Assembly: GCA_963816745.1 (NCBI GenBank)
Contig: CAWFLQ010000013.1
Coordinates: forward strand, 682,001 to 746,000
DNA: 64,000 nt
DNA from: VAZQ01 sp963816745
GTDB taxonomy: Bacteria > Pseudomonadota > Alphaproteobacteria > Rhizobiales > Xanthobacteraceae
Direction of reading: 5' to 3'
How positions within the stretch are numbered: position 1 is the stretch's first letter; each line of letters opens with the position of its first letter. The notes under the pieces were generated by a model. That model saw nothing but the letters and a program-made list of their open reading frames with translations. It had not been told where the DNA came from and made no database searches. Of this stretch, positions 53,559 through 61,695 are shown one piece after another. The position numbers and the translations under genes were made by a program.

Positions 53559-53727
53559 CGTAGGGTGGGCAAAGGCGCGAAATCGGCCTCTCCACGTGCG
53601 CGCACGATGCGCGCCGTTGCCCACGCGTGTCGGCTGAAGCAATTTCGAGCTTCGACGCGTGGGCAAAATCGCTCACCCTCGGTATCAAGGCGCCGCCGAC
53701 ACGGCAGGCGATTTTGCCCACCCTACG
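53559..53727. repeat. 169-bp element with terminal inverted repeats and two hairpins
   Basis: The ends are CGTAGGGTGGGCAAA (53559-53573) and its complement ending CCCTACG at 53727. Two internal arms, TTGCCCACGCGT near 53618-53629 and ACGCGTGGGCAA near 53655-53666, face each other, so each half can fold as outer arm plus inner arm. The layout (two hairpins, inner arms differing from outer arms, 169 bp) parallels the element at 7370-7538, but the sequence is unrelated. It lies 10 bases from the 3' end of the next gene. Confidence 0.75.
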
Positions 53728-53737
53728 ATCTTCCGGA

Positions 53738-54376
53738 TCAATCATTCATCCGCGAACGGATCTCGCGGCCGAGCTCGAACAGGCGCTGCTCGATCAGGAC
53801 GGGCACCTCGCAGGCGAGCGTCAGAGACTGCTGGCGCTCCGAAAAGACCCGCACGTCCCAATCGTATTTCTCCCCCGCGGCAGTCAACTCGGACCGCGAC
53901 TTTTCATCGCTCGACGGCCGCTCCTTGAGCTGCCGGATCGCCGCTCCTTGCCTCTCGATCTCGGCTGCGCGAGCCTTCTGCCGCTGCTGAAAGCGTTCGA
54001 TGCCGCTCATCACCACCGCCCGGTCGCTGTTGATGGTACTGAGCAGCCCCGCGAACAACAGCTTGAGCGCGTCGTCGCGCTTGTCTTTCGGCTGGGCGGC
54101 CGCGAAGCGGTCGATGGCCGCGGCGGCCTGCTCGATCGGTACGCGCCGGCTGGCGAGGACCGCGGCGAGCTTTCTGATCTCCTCGCTGTCGCGCCACTGA
54201 GCGAGATCCTCCACCTCCGGCCCGTCCCACATCTGCGCCGAGGTCAGCGTCGCCACCTTGTGCTGGATGCACGGCCAATCCGCACTCGCGGTCTCGGCAA
54301 GGGCTGGCGCCCCGCCAAGCGCGATCATGCCGGCTGCGACCAGCCCAACAATGGTCTGCGCGGAGACCACTTTCAT
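53738..54376 (-). CDS. Periplasmic helical protein of the methanol oxidation region
   Basis: A 212-residue protein with signal peptide (VVSAQTIVGLVAAGMIALGGAPALA). The mature part has WPCIQHKVATLTSAQMWDGPEVEDLAQWRD, then long helices (IDRFAAAQPKDKRDDALKLLFAGLLSTINSD is the start of the helical part), and a coiled coil near residues 130-165. Two Cys, one early and one in LACEVP, may pair. A GGAGG site precedes the ATG at 54376. I recall such proteins linked to PQQ alcohol dehydrogenase loci, but no function is assigned. It is followed upstream in the operon by a beta-propeller gene. Confidence 0.78.
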   Translation of the reverse strand: MKVVSAQTIVGLVAAGMIALGGAPALAETASADWPCIQHKVATLTSAQMWDGPEVEDLAQWRDSEEIRKLAAVLASRRVPIEQAAAAIDRFAAAQPKDKRDDALKLLFAGLLSTINSDRAVVMSGIERFQQRQKARAAEIERQGAAIRQLKERPSSDEKSRSELTAAGEKYDWDVRVFSERQQSLTLACEVPVLIEQRLFELGREIRSRMND

Positions 54377-54412
54377 CGTCCTCCGTCGAATACGTTTCAT
54401 CCGTGGGCTCGA

Positions 54413-55396
54413 TCAGAATTTCGCCACGACGACTCCCCAGGGATACCGACCGACCTTGATGGAACGCACCACCCGCAGCTTCTCCACGTCGATCACCGAC
54501 ACGTCATTGGAGGAGCCGTTGGTCGTGAACAGGAGCTTCTCGTCCGGCGTGAAGCCGAGCTGCCAGACGCGTTGGCCGACCAGGAGATATTTTTCCACCT
54601 TGAACGTCGCGGCGTCAACGACGGCGATACGATTGGAAGGCCCGAGCGCGACAAAGGCGCGCTTTCCGTCCCTGGTGATGCGCACGCCGATCGGCTGGAC
54701 GGCATCCGCGCTGACGCCCGGGATCTTGAAACTGATCTTGGCGATGATCTTGCGCGTCGTCGGCTCGATGACGGTCACCGTGCCGCCGATCTCGGAGCTG
54801 ACCCACACTTGCGTGCCGTCGGCGGTGAACTCCGCGACCCGCGGCCGGCTGTCGACGAGCACATTGTCGACGATCTTGTTCGACGCCGTGTCGATGAAAT
54901 GGGCCATGTTGGTGGTTTCAGACGTCGCCACCAGAAGCTTGCCGTCCGGGCTGATGCCCAGGCCCTCGGGCTCGACGCCGACCGGGATCTCCGCCACCAC
55001 GACATTCTTCTCGATGTCGACCACGGTCACCAGGTTGTCGTCCTCGTTGGCGATGTAGAGCGGGTTACCCGAAGGATGCAGTATGAACAGCTCGGGGTCC
55101 TGTCCGGACCGCAAATTCTTCACGAACTGCATGGTCTGGGCGTCGTACACCTGCACGGTGTGGTCATCGCTGGCGCAGATCAGGAGCCATTTGTGGTCCT
55201 TCGACAGGATGACGCCGCGGGGACGCTGGCCGACCTTGACCGTCTTGATCACTTCGAGCTTGGCGCTGTCGATGATGCTGACCGTGTTGTCCTTCTCGTT
55301 CGTGACGAAGACGGTGAACGCGTTGGCGGTTGTCCGGGGCAGGAAACAAGCCGCAAGCACCAGCGCCGTCAGCAGGCCGCTTTGAAGTATGCGCAC
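54413..55396 (-). CDS. YVTN-type beta-propeller protein, exported
   Basis: A 327-residue protein with a signal peptide (ILQSGLLTALVLAACFLP) and about seven YVTN-like blades: FVTNEKDNTVSIIDSAKLEVI, PRGVILSKDHKWLLI, VVDIEKNVVVAEIPVG, VEPEGLGISPDGKLLVATS, FVALGPSNRIAVVDAATF and VSVIDVEKLRVVRSIKVGRYPWG. Relatives occur beside PQQ-dependent alcohol dehydrogenases. The role may be binding or chaperoning in the periplasm. The GTG at 55396 follows GGAGGAA. It lies between the binding-protein and helical-protein genes on the same strand. Confidence 0.88.
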   Translation of the reverse strand: MRILQSGLLTALVLAACFLPRTTANAFTVFVTNEKDNTVSIIDSAKLEVIKTVKVGQRPRGVILSKDHKWLLICASDDHTVQVYDAQTMQFVKNLRSGQDPELFILHPSGNPLYIANEDDNLVTVVDIEKNVVVAEIPVGVEPEGLGISPDGKLLVATSETTNMAHFIDTASNKIVDNVLVDSRPRVAEFTADGTQVWVSSEIGGTVTVIEPTTRKIIAKISFKIPGVSADAVQPIGVRITRDGKRAFVALGPSNRIAVVDAATFKVEKYLLVGQRVWQLGFTPDEKLLFTTNGSSNDVSVIDVEKLRVVRSIKVGRYPWGVVVAKF

Positions 55397-55428
55397 GGGC
55401 GTTCCTCCATGTCGTGGCAGATTCTTCG

Positions 55429-56739
55429 TCAAGGCGCGTAGGCGCGGCAGTTGCTCTCCGGCTTGTCGATGCCGAGCGTATCGAGCTCGGTAAACTGGTG
55501 CAGAAACCCCGGCTGGGGCGAGACTGTCACCGGCAGCTTCGCGGTCGCCACCAGGATCGGCTGACGCAGCTGCCCATCCCATGCGCGATAGGTCAGCTTG
55601 CGTCCCTTGAACGCGGCCACCTCGAAGTCGGGTGATTTCAGGTGCGCGATCAGGTCCGCCGGGGCGGCCGATCTCTTGCGCGTCGCCGCCTCGCCGATCG
55701 AGCGGACCGCGACCCAGACGTCATAGTCGAGCGGCCGCATGGGCCGGTCGGCCAGCCGTCGAAAGCGGTTCTGGAACTGGGTTGCGCCCCACTCCTCGAG
55801 CGCCGGATGCCAGCTTGTCGGCACCAGGCCCTGCGTTCCCGCCACCGGACGCGGATCGAACGTGCGATAGGGGAGATAGTCGCCGAACAGCCCGCCTTCG
55901 TCCGCGACGGTCAGCACGTCATGGGCCGGGGCGTTTTGGGTCAGAGCCGGGATCTGCTGCTGGACTTGCTCGTGCCCGCCGTCGGCGCGCCGGCTGCCGA
56001 CCTCGTACTTGAACGGTCGTTCCTCGACGATCTTGGCGCCGAAACGGCTTGCGGCGCGGCGCAACGCCTCTGCGAAGGCGTCATCGCCGGGCTCGGTCCC
56101 GCGTACCAGCAACCAGCGCCGCCAGCGCTTCCAGACGAGATACTGCGCCAGCGCATCCGCGAGCATGGCGCGTGACGGCGTCGTGTGGACCACATTCGGC
56201 CGGCAATCGGCTTCCCGCAGCCGGTCGTCGCTGGAACCCGCATTGAAGATCAGCACACCCCGGCCCTTCACCGCATCGGCGAGCGCGAGCAGTGTCTGCG
56301 GGCTGGTGTCGGCAATGACGAAGCCAACGCCTGCGTCAACACGCTTCTTGACGTCCGCAACCAACTCGCCGGCGTCGGCGCTCTGGACGACCTCGAGGGC
56401 GAACTCCTGCTGTAAAAAGCGGCCGGTGGTGTTGTTGTCGTTGATGGCGAGCCGCGCCCCGGCGACGCCCTCGTCCTGCGGCGGCGTGTCGAGGATCGAC
56501 AGGGGCGGGGGCAGCACGCGTAGCTCCCGGGCAAGCACGATCGCAATGCGATGCGTTTGGACGGCCGTCGGCGCCTCGCTCGAGGGCGCCACGGCCTCGT
56601 CACGTCTCGGCGGTGACTGGCTTGCGCCCGCCACCGTAACGATCAGCTGCGCCGCAATCACCGCCGGGAGCAGCAACGAGAGTCGGGCTGCGCCGCAGAC
56701 GGATTTGCGACTTGGGTGCTCATCGGTATTCCATCCCAT
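55429..56739 (-). CDS. ABC-type substrate-binding protein of a PQQ alcohol oxidation locus
   Basis: A 436-residue periplasmic binding-fold protein with signal region (ARLSLLLPAVIAAQLIVTVAGA). Domain segments are HRIAIVLARELRVLPPPLSILDTPPQDEGVAGARLAIND (start of the fold), ADTSPQTLLALADAV, NAGSSDDRLREADCRPNVVHTTPS, WRRWLLVRGTEPGDDAFAEAL and GLVPTSWHPALEEWGATQFQNRF. From memory, this pattern matches binding proteins associated with PQQ-dependent alcohol catabolism. No permease is adjacent, so signalling or ligand capture is possible. GGAGT precedes the ATG at 56739. Confidence 0.87.
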   Translation of the reverse strand: MGWNTDEHPSRKSVCGAARLSLLLPAVIAAQLIVTVAGASQSPPRRDEAVAPSSEAPTAVQTHRIAIVLARELRVLPPPLSILDTPPQDEGVAGARLAINDNNTTGRFLQQEFALEVVQSADAGELVADVKKRVDAGVGFVIADTSPQTLLALADAVKGRGVLIFNAGSSDDRLREADCRPNVVHTTPSRAMLADALAQYLVWKRWRRWLLVRGTEPGDDAFAEALRRAASRFGAKIVEERPFKYEVGSRRADGGHEQVQQQIPALTQNAPAHDVLTVADEGGLFGDYLPYRTFDPRPVAGTQGLVPTSWHPALEEWGATQFQNRFRRLADRPMRPLDYDVWVAVRSIGEAATRKRSAAPADLIAHLKSPDFEVAAFKGRKLTYRAWDGQLRQPILVATAKLPVTVSPQPGFLHQFTELDTLGIDKPESNCRAYAP

Positions 56740-56788
56740 CCGTGGACTCCGGATAGCCGTGGGCGCCCCCAAACCGGCGACGAACTTC

Positions 56789-57916
56789 TCAGTATACCAC
56801 CACGCTTCTGATGCTCTTGCCCTCATGCATCAAGTCGAACCCCTTGTTGATGTCCGGGAGCGGCATGGTGTGCGTGATCATCGGGTCGATCTGAATCTTG
56901 CCCTCCATGTACCAATCGACGATCTTCGGCACATCGGTGCGGCCACGGGCGCCACCGAAGGCCGTGCCTTTCCAGACGCGCCCGGTGACCAGTTGGAACG
57001 GACGCGTCGCGATCTCGGCGCCGGCCGGCGCCACGCCGATGATGATGGACTGGCCCCAGCCGCGGTGGCTGCATTCGAGCGCCTGCCGCATCACCGTGAC
57101 GTTGCCGGTGCAGTCGAAGGTATAGTCGGCGCCGCCGATCTGGTCCGCGCCGCGCTTGGTCATGTTGACGATGTGCGGCACCAGGTCGCCGCCGACCTCC
57201 TTCGGATTGACGAAGTGCGTCATCCCGAAGCGCTCGCCCCACTCCTTCCGGCTGTTGTTGATATCGACGCCGATGATCATGTCGGCGCCGGCCAGCCGCA
57301 GTCCCTGCAACACATTGAGGCCGATGCCACCGAGCCCGAACACCACGCATTTGGAGCCGGGCTCGACCTTGGCGGTGTTGAGGACGGCGCCGATGCCGGT
57401 GGTGACGCCGCAGCCGATGTAGCAGACCTTGTCGAAGGGGGCATCCTCGCGGATCTTCGCGACCGCGATCTCCGGCAGCACGGTGAAATTCGCGAACGTG
57501 GAAGTGCCCATATAGTGGTGCAGCTTCTTGCCATCGAGCGAGAAGCGGGAGGTGCCGTCCGGCATGACCCCCTGGCCCTGGGTCGCGCGGATGGCCGTAC
57601 AGAGGTTGGTCTTGCGCGAGAGGCACGAGGGGCATTGCCGGCATTCCGGCGTATAGAGCGGAATGACGTGGTCGCCCTTCTTGACGCTGGTCACGCCCGG
57701 CCCGACATCGACGACCACGCCGGCGCCCTCGTGGCCCAGGACCGCGGGGAACAGGCCTTCCGGGTCGGCGCCGGACAGCGTGAACTCGTCGGTATGACAG
57801 ATGCCCGTCGCCTTGACCTCGACCAGCACCTCCCCGGCCTTCGGGCCCTCGAGCTCGACGTCCGCGATCACCAGCGGCTTGGCCTTTTCCAATGCGACGG
57901 CGGCACGGGTTTTCAT
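56789..57916 (-). CDS. frmA: S-(hydroxymethyl)glutathione dehydrogenase (class III alcohol dehydrogenase)
   Basis: Oxidises the glutathione adduct of formaldehyde with NAD; 375 residues, intact. Catalytic zinc ligands are in GICHTDE and GHEGAGVV; the structural zinc is held by four Cys in PECRQCPSCLSRKTNLC. The coenzyme site is VFGLGGIGLNVLQGLRLAGA followed by GVDINNSRK. The class III features IRATQGQGVMPDGTSRF and GCGVTTGIGAVLN are present. It removes formaldehyde formed by XoxF. It is the first gene of the minus-strand set, divergent from gfa. Confidence 0.95.
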   Translation of the reverse strand: MKTRAAVALEKAKPLVIADVELEGPKAGEVLVEVKATGICHTDEFTLSGADPEGLFPAVLGHEGAGVVVDVGPGVTSVKKGDHVIPLYTPECRQCPSCLSRKTNLCTAIRATQGQGVMPDGTSRFSLDGKKLHHYMGTSTFANFTVLPEIAVAKIREDAPFDKVCYIGCGVTTGIGAVLNTAKVEPGSKCVVFGLGGIGLNVLQGLRLAGADMIIGVDINNSRKEWGERFGMTHFVNPKEVGGDLVPHIVNMTKRGADQIGGADYTFDCTGNVTVMRQALECSHRGWGQSIIIGVAPAGAEIATRPFQLVTGRVWKGTAFGGARGRTDVPKIVDWYMEGKIQIDPMITHTMPLPDINKGFDLMHEGKSIRSVVVY

Positions 57917-58351
57917 GGCGGTTTTCCTCCCTCGTCGTTGTGGTCGGCGTAAGTTGTGGCGGACTTATCGTAAGGCGCGCCGCCGGCAATGGAACCATGA
58001 AAGCGTTGGATTATCGTCGAAGATAACGCGTCCGGGAAGCTAACGTGCCCCGCGAAGGTAACGGCCTCATGCGGCCTCTGACCTGTTCCAACGGTGGGCA
58101 GCAGGGCAAGGTGGGCAGCAGGGTCGCGCGATCTCCTCCGCAACGATGCAAGCTTCCTTTTCGAAAAAAAACCACTAAGATCGGTTGAAAAGCAATCGCG
58201 AAAAAAACTTGACGGAATTTTGAGCCTTCTCGCAAGAGCGCGGCCGCTCGGAAGGCACTCTCGAGTCTTCAGCGCGAACCGCCTCACGAGATCGTGACCT
58301 GTCCTGCGCGGCGCAGCATAAGCGTCGCTACAAACGTTGGGAGGACATGCT
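57917..58351. other. Divergent intergenic region between frmA and gfa
   Basis: No gene is seen. It must hold both promoters. AT-rich tracts with runs of A occur at 58160-58170 and 58199-58206, followed by CTTGACGG, a possible -35 for the gfa transcript; no matching -10 is clear. The start of gfa is preceded by a leader of unknown length. Confidence 0.4.
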
Positions 58352-58927
58352 ATGGCGAATGTCTCAATTCATCCGGCAGTGGACAATGGCGTGAAGGCCG
58401 GCTCGCCCAATTTCGCGGGCGGGACCCTCGTCTGCAAGTGCGGGAGCAACCCGGTCGAGGTCACCATCACGAGCAATTGCGCCTATAACCACGTGTGCGG
58501 ATGCACCAAGTGCTGGAAGCCCTCAGGCGCCCAGTTCTCACAAGTCGCCGTTGTGGCGCGCGACAAGCTCCGCGTCAGCAAGGGCGCCGACAAGCTCAAG
58601 GTCGTGGACGCCAACGCCGCCATTCAGCGGCACGCCTGCACGGGATGTGGCGTTCACATGTACGGGCGCATCGAGAACAACAAGCACCCGTTCTACGGAT
58701 TCGATTTCATCCACACCGAGCTTTCGAACGATCAGGGCTGGGCGGCACCCGAATTCGCCGCGTTCGTCTCGTCGATCATCGAGTCCGGCTCTTCGCCTGA
58801 TCAGATGGGAGCCGTCCGGGCTCGGCTGAAGGAGCTGAAGCTCGAGCCGTATGATTGCCTGTCGCCAGGCCTCATGGATGCGATCGCCACCCACGTCGCC
58901 AAGGCATCAGGGAAGCTGGCGGCCTGA
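58352..58927 (+). CDS. gfa: S-(hydroxymethyl)glutathione synthase (glutathione-dependent formaldehyde-activating enzyme)
   Basis: Promotes condensation of formaldehyde with glutathione, the substrate of FrmA; 191 residues. The zinc-binding Cys sets of the Gfa fold are clear: LVCKCGSNPVEV, HVCGCTKCWKPSG and HACTGCGVHMYG. The C-terminal part has HPFYGFDFIHTELSND and PYDCLSPGLMDAIATHVAKASGK. The ATG at 58352 has GGAGG seven bases upstream; the start at 58337 coincides with that site. With xoxF and frmA it completes a glutathione-linked formaldehyde route. Confidence 0.95.
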   Translation: MANVSIHPAVDNGVKAGSPNFAGGTLVCKCGSNPVEVTITSNCAYNHVCGCTKCWKPSGAQFSQVAVVARDKLRVSKGADKLKVVDANAAIQRHACTGCGVHMYGRIENNKHPFYGFDFIHTELSNDQGWAAPEFAAFVSSIIESGSSPDQMGAVRARLKELKLEPYDCLSPGLMDAIATHVAKASGKLAA

Positions 58928-59166
58928 TTTCTCGTTCCTGCCGGCTCCACATCGACGGCCTGACGCTCATCAGCAGCGCGATATCGGCGACCGGTCCTTG
59001 GCCGGCCGCCGATTGCGGCTGTGATGAAACAGCCGGCTGACCGCCGCGTCTGACTGGATGCCACTTGGATTTCGCGAATGGCTTCGCCATCTCGCGGGCA
59101 CACGCGATGAACAGCTGGGCCACCGGCTTCGGCGTACGATGACCGAGAGAAGCCAGTCGAACTCGT

Positions 59167-60051
59167 TCAGACGTTGCGTGCCAGGAACTCCCACATCAAG
59201 CGCATTGCCGCGCGGCACCCCTCGAGCGTGCTCATTTGCATGAAGCCGTGCGGCATTCCTTCCATCACGTGCAGCTCGTAAGGGCTCGCGACGGCTGATA
59301 GGGCTTGGCCAAGCGCCAGCGAGTCGGGGAGACACCAGGAGTCGTTGCCCGCTCCCATTATGAAGCACGGCGGAAGTATTCCCGGCGCCACCGCCTTGAG
59401 CGGACTTACACGTGGATCATCGCGCAAACCGTTGCTGCCTGAAAGGTACGTGTCCAGTTGCCGTTGCAGTCCGGGCTCCGATTTGGTGCGCCCGGCGGTC
59501 GCCTCGAGATCGTACACGCCGTAGAAGAGCAGTGCCGCTCGAACCAGCGAACGCAGTTCAGGAGCGCTCGAGGTGAGGGCGCTGGCCGCCAGGTTGGCGC
59601 CCGAGGAATCGCCGCCGATCGCGATCCGCCGGCCATCGCCATTCCATCGGCGCGCGTTGTCGGTCGCCCATCCAATAGCGAAAATCGAGTCTTCCAGTGC
59701 TGCCGGGAACGGATGCTCGGGGGCCAGCCGATAGTCGAGGATGATTGTCAGATAGCCCGCTTCGGCAAACTGCATCCCCAGCTTCCGAAACGAGGCTGGG
59801 CTGCCGAACGCCCATCCACCGCCGTGCAGATAGATCACCACGGGATGTGGACCGGCACCTTTGGGCACCGCTACGTCGCCGCAAAGGCCCGCGCGGAGCT
59901 CGACGTTTTCGTCGAGCCCGCCAATTGCCGGAAGATCCTGGTTGTAAACGATCGCCAGCTCTTCCCAAGCGCGGCGCTGCGCAGCAATGTCGCCGGCGGG
60001 ATTCCAGACCGGCAGTCAACTCAGGACCTGACGGTCGCGCTCGCTGATCAT
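59167..60051 (-). pseudogene. Alpha/beta hydrolase (HSL type) with in-frame stop
   Basis: An esterase-lipase of the hormone-sensitive-lipase group. The oxyanion motif is VVIYLHGGGWAFGS, the nucleophile lies in IGGDSSGANLAASAL, and the late Asp and His lie in MGAGNDSW and GMPHGFMQM. Reading from the ATG at 60051 gives MISERDRQVLS, then TGA at 60018-60016, then a plausible continuation (LPVWNPAGDIAAQRRAWEEL). So codon 12 is a stop. A GTG at 59868 could start a shorter 233-residue form that keeps the catalytic parts. Either the gene is decaying, or the stop is a sequence error. Confidence 0.7.
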
Positions 60052-60147
60052 AGGTCGTATCTTCCCGCCTATCCGAATTTCGACATCGGAAACACTACCC
60101 GAAATGGGCTTGTGCAAGGGCCGAAGAATCCCCATCATGGGGTTGAC

Positions 60148-60222
60148 GGCCTGGGGTGCCGCGGAAACGCGGCTGAGATCAAACCCACTGAACCTGTCTG
60201 GGTCATTCCAGCGAAGGGAGCC
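60148..60222 (+). promoter_or_regulatory. TPP riboswitch (THI element)
   Basis: All conserved parts of the thiamine pyrophosphate aptamer are present in order: GGGGTGCC at 60153-60160, a short GCGGAAACGC hairpin, GGCTGAGAT at 60171-60179, ACCC, then GAACCTG at 60190-60196 and CCAGCGAAGGGA at 60208-60219. P1 may be closed by GGC (60148-60150) and GCC (60220-60222). The 3' end contains AAGGGAG, which serves as the ribosome site of thiO, so binding of TPP should block translation. Confidence 0.92.
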
Positions 60223-60227
60223 GCCGG

Positions 60228-61433
60228 TTGCCGAACCGCCGCTCAGCCAATATTGCGAAGCCCAACGTCGCCGTCATCGGCGCCGGCGTGATCGGGCTGG
60301 GTATCGCCTGGCGGCTGGCGGTGCAGGGGGCGTCGGTCCAGGTATTCGACAAGGGCGCAGCCGGCGCCGGCGCGAGCCACGCCGCCGCCGGGATGCTCGC
60401 CGCCTGCTCGGAGGCCGAACCCGGCGAGGAAGCCTTGGTCGCGCTCGGCCGCGACAGCCAGGCGCGCTGGCCCACTTTCGCGGCGAATCTGCAACAGGCA
60501 TCCGGCATCGATGTGGAACTGCGGACCGAGGGGACGCTGGTCGTCGCCCTGACTGCCGACGACCAGGCGCGGCTGAACCATCACCTCGTGTTCCAGCATC
60601 AGCTCGGCCTGCCGCTGCATTGGATTTCGGCGGCGGAAACGCGACGGCGCGAGCCGCACCTCGCCGGCAAGCTCGCGGGCGCGGTGCTAAGCCCGGAGGA
60701 CCACCAGGTCGATAACCGCAAGCTCGCCACCGCCTTGCGCGTCGCCGCGGAAGCGGCCGGCGCCGTCATCAACGAGCATCACGCTGTCAGCAAGATTTCA
60801 TCCCAGGCCGGGCGGGTCAACGGCGTGGTTCTCGCCGACGGCACCAAGGTTACGGCCGACGTTGTGGTGCTGGCGGCGGGCGCATGGTCGCGCAGCATCG
60901 AAGGTATTGCGCCCGAGTTGCGGCCGCCGGTGCGGCCGATCAAAGGCCAGATGCTGGCGCTGCGCATGGATCCGGCGGCGCCGCTGCTCAGCCACGTGGT
61001 CTGGGCGCCGGGTGCCTATCTGGTGCCGCGCCGGGACGGCCGCCTCATCGTCGGCGCGACGGTCGAGGAAAAAGGCTACGACACGACGCTGACGGCGGGC
61101 GGCGTCCTCACGCTGCTCGAGGCGGCGTGGCGGGTCGTGCCGGCGGTCGAGGAATTGCCGATCGACGAAATGTGGGTCGGCCATCGGCCGGGCAGCCGCG
61201 ACGACGCACCGATCCTCGGCTCAGGCCCGATCGACGGGCTGGTCTATGCGACCGGCCATCATCGCAACGGAATTCTGCTTGCGCCGGTCACCGCCGATGC
61301 GATCGCGCGGCTGGTGATCGACGGCGATGCCGATCCGGCGATCCGCCCGTTCGGCATCGAGCGGTTCGTCGCTCCGGCAACCGATGTCGGGTTTACCCGA
61401 TATCGGCAGATCAAGAGCGCCGCCGCAGAATGA
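60228..61433 (+). CDS. thiO: Glycine oxidase ThiO
   Basis: FAD enzyme that oxidises glycine to the imine used for thiazole formation; 401 residues. The FAD motif is VAVIGAGVIGLGIAWRLAVQG; later motifs are GASHAAAGMLAACSEAEPG, PEDHQVDNRKLATAL, GAWSRSI, PRRDGRLIVGATVEEKGYD and YATGHHRNGILLAPVTADAI. The start is TTG at 60228, right behind the riboswitch whose end provides the ribosome site. The last ~17 residues (from TDVGFTRY) are encoded by a palindromic repeat at 61381-61406 and lie beyond the usual end of the fold. It heads thiO-thiS-thiG-thiE. Confidence 0.93.
   Translation: MPNRRSANIAKPNVAVIGAGVIGLGIAWRLAVQGASVQVFDKGAAGAGASHAAAGMLAACSEAEPGEEALVALGRDSQARWPTFAANLQQASGIDVELRTEGTLVVALTADDQARLNHHLVFQHQLGLPLHWISAAETRRREPHLAGKLAGAVLSPEDHQVDNRKLATALRVAAEAAGAVINEHHAVSKISSQAGRVNGVVLADGTKVTADVVVLAAGAWSRSIEGIAPELRPPVRPIKGQMLALRMDPAAPLLSHVVWAPGAYLVPRRDGRLIVGATVEEKGYDTTLTAGGVLTLLEAAWRVVPAVEELPIDEMWVGHRPGSRDDAPILGSGPIDGLVYATGHHRNGILLAPVTADAIARLVIDGDADPAIRPFGIERFVAPATDVGFTRYRQIKSAAAE
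61381..61406. repeat. REP-like palindrome inside the 3' end of thiO
   Basis: CCGATGTCGGGT and ACCCGATATCGG around TT, one mismatch in a 12-pair stem. It is the same type as 53429-53454. It encodes the C-terminal DVGFTRYR part of ThiO. Confidence 0.75.
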
Positions 61434-61444
61434 AGGAGACCGCA

Positions 61445-61669
61445 ATGACGGATGCCGCCGCGCAGATGAACATCCGGGTCAACGGCCTGGACGAGCCGCT
61501 CGCCGCCGCGACGCTGGCGGCGCTGCTCGAGGAGAAGGCGGTCGACACCGGCCAGCGCGGCATTGCTGTCGCGCTCAATGGCGCCATCGTCCCGCGCGCC
61601 GCCTGGCCGCAGACGAAGCTCAGTGCCGGCGACAGCGTCGAAATCGTGCGTGCCCGCCAAGGTGGCTAA
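61445..61669 (+). CDS. thiS: Sulfur carrier protein ThiS
   Basis: A 74-residue ubiquitin-like carrier that brings sulfur as a C-terminal thiocarboxylate to the thiazole synthase. It ends in the required Gly-Gly (RARQGG). Core pattern: MNIRVNGLDEPL, TLAALLEEK, GIAVALNGAIVPRAAWPQTKL and GDSVEIV. GAAGGAG lies seven bases before the ATG. It sits between thiO and thiG as usual. Confidence 0.94.
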   Translation: MTDAAAQMNIRVNGLDEPLAAATLAALLEEKAVDTGQRGIAVALNGAIVPRAAWPQTKLSAGDSVEIVRARQGG

Positions 61670-61695
61670 CAAAGGCGGCTAAGGAGACAAAACAA

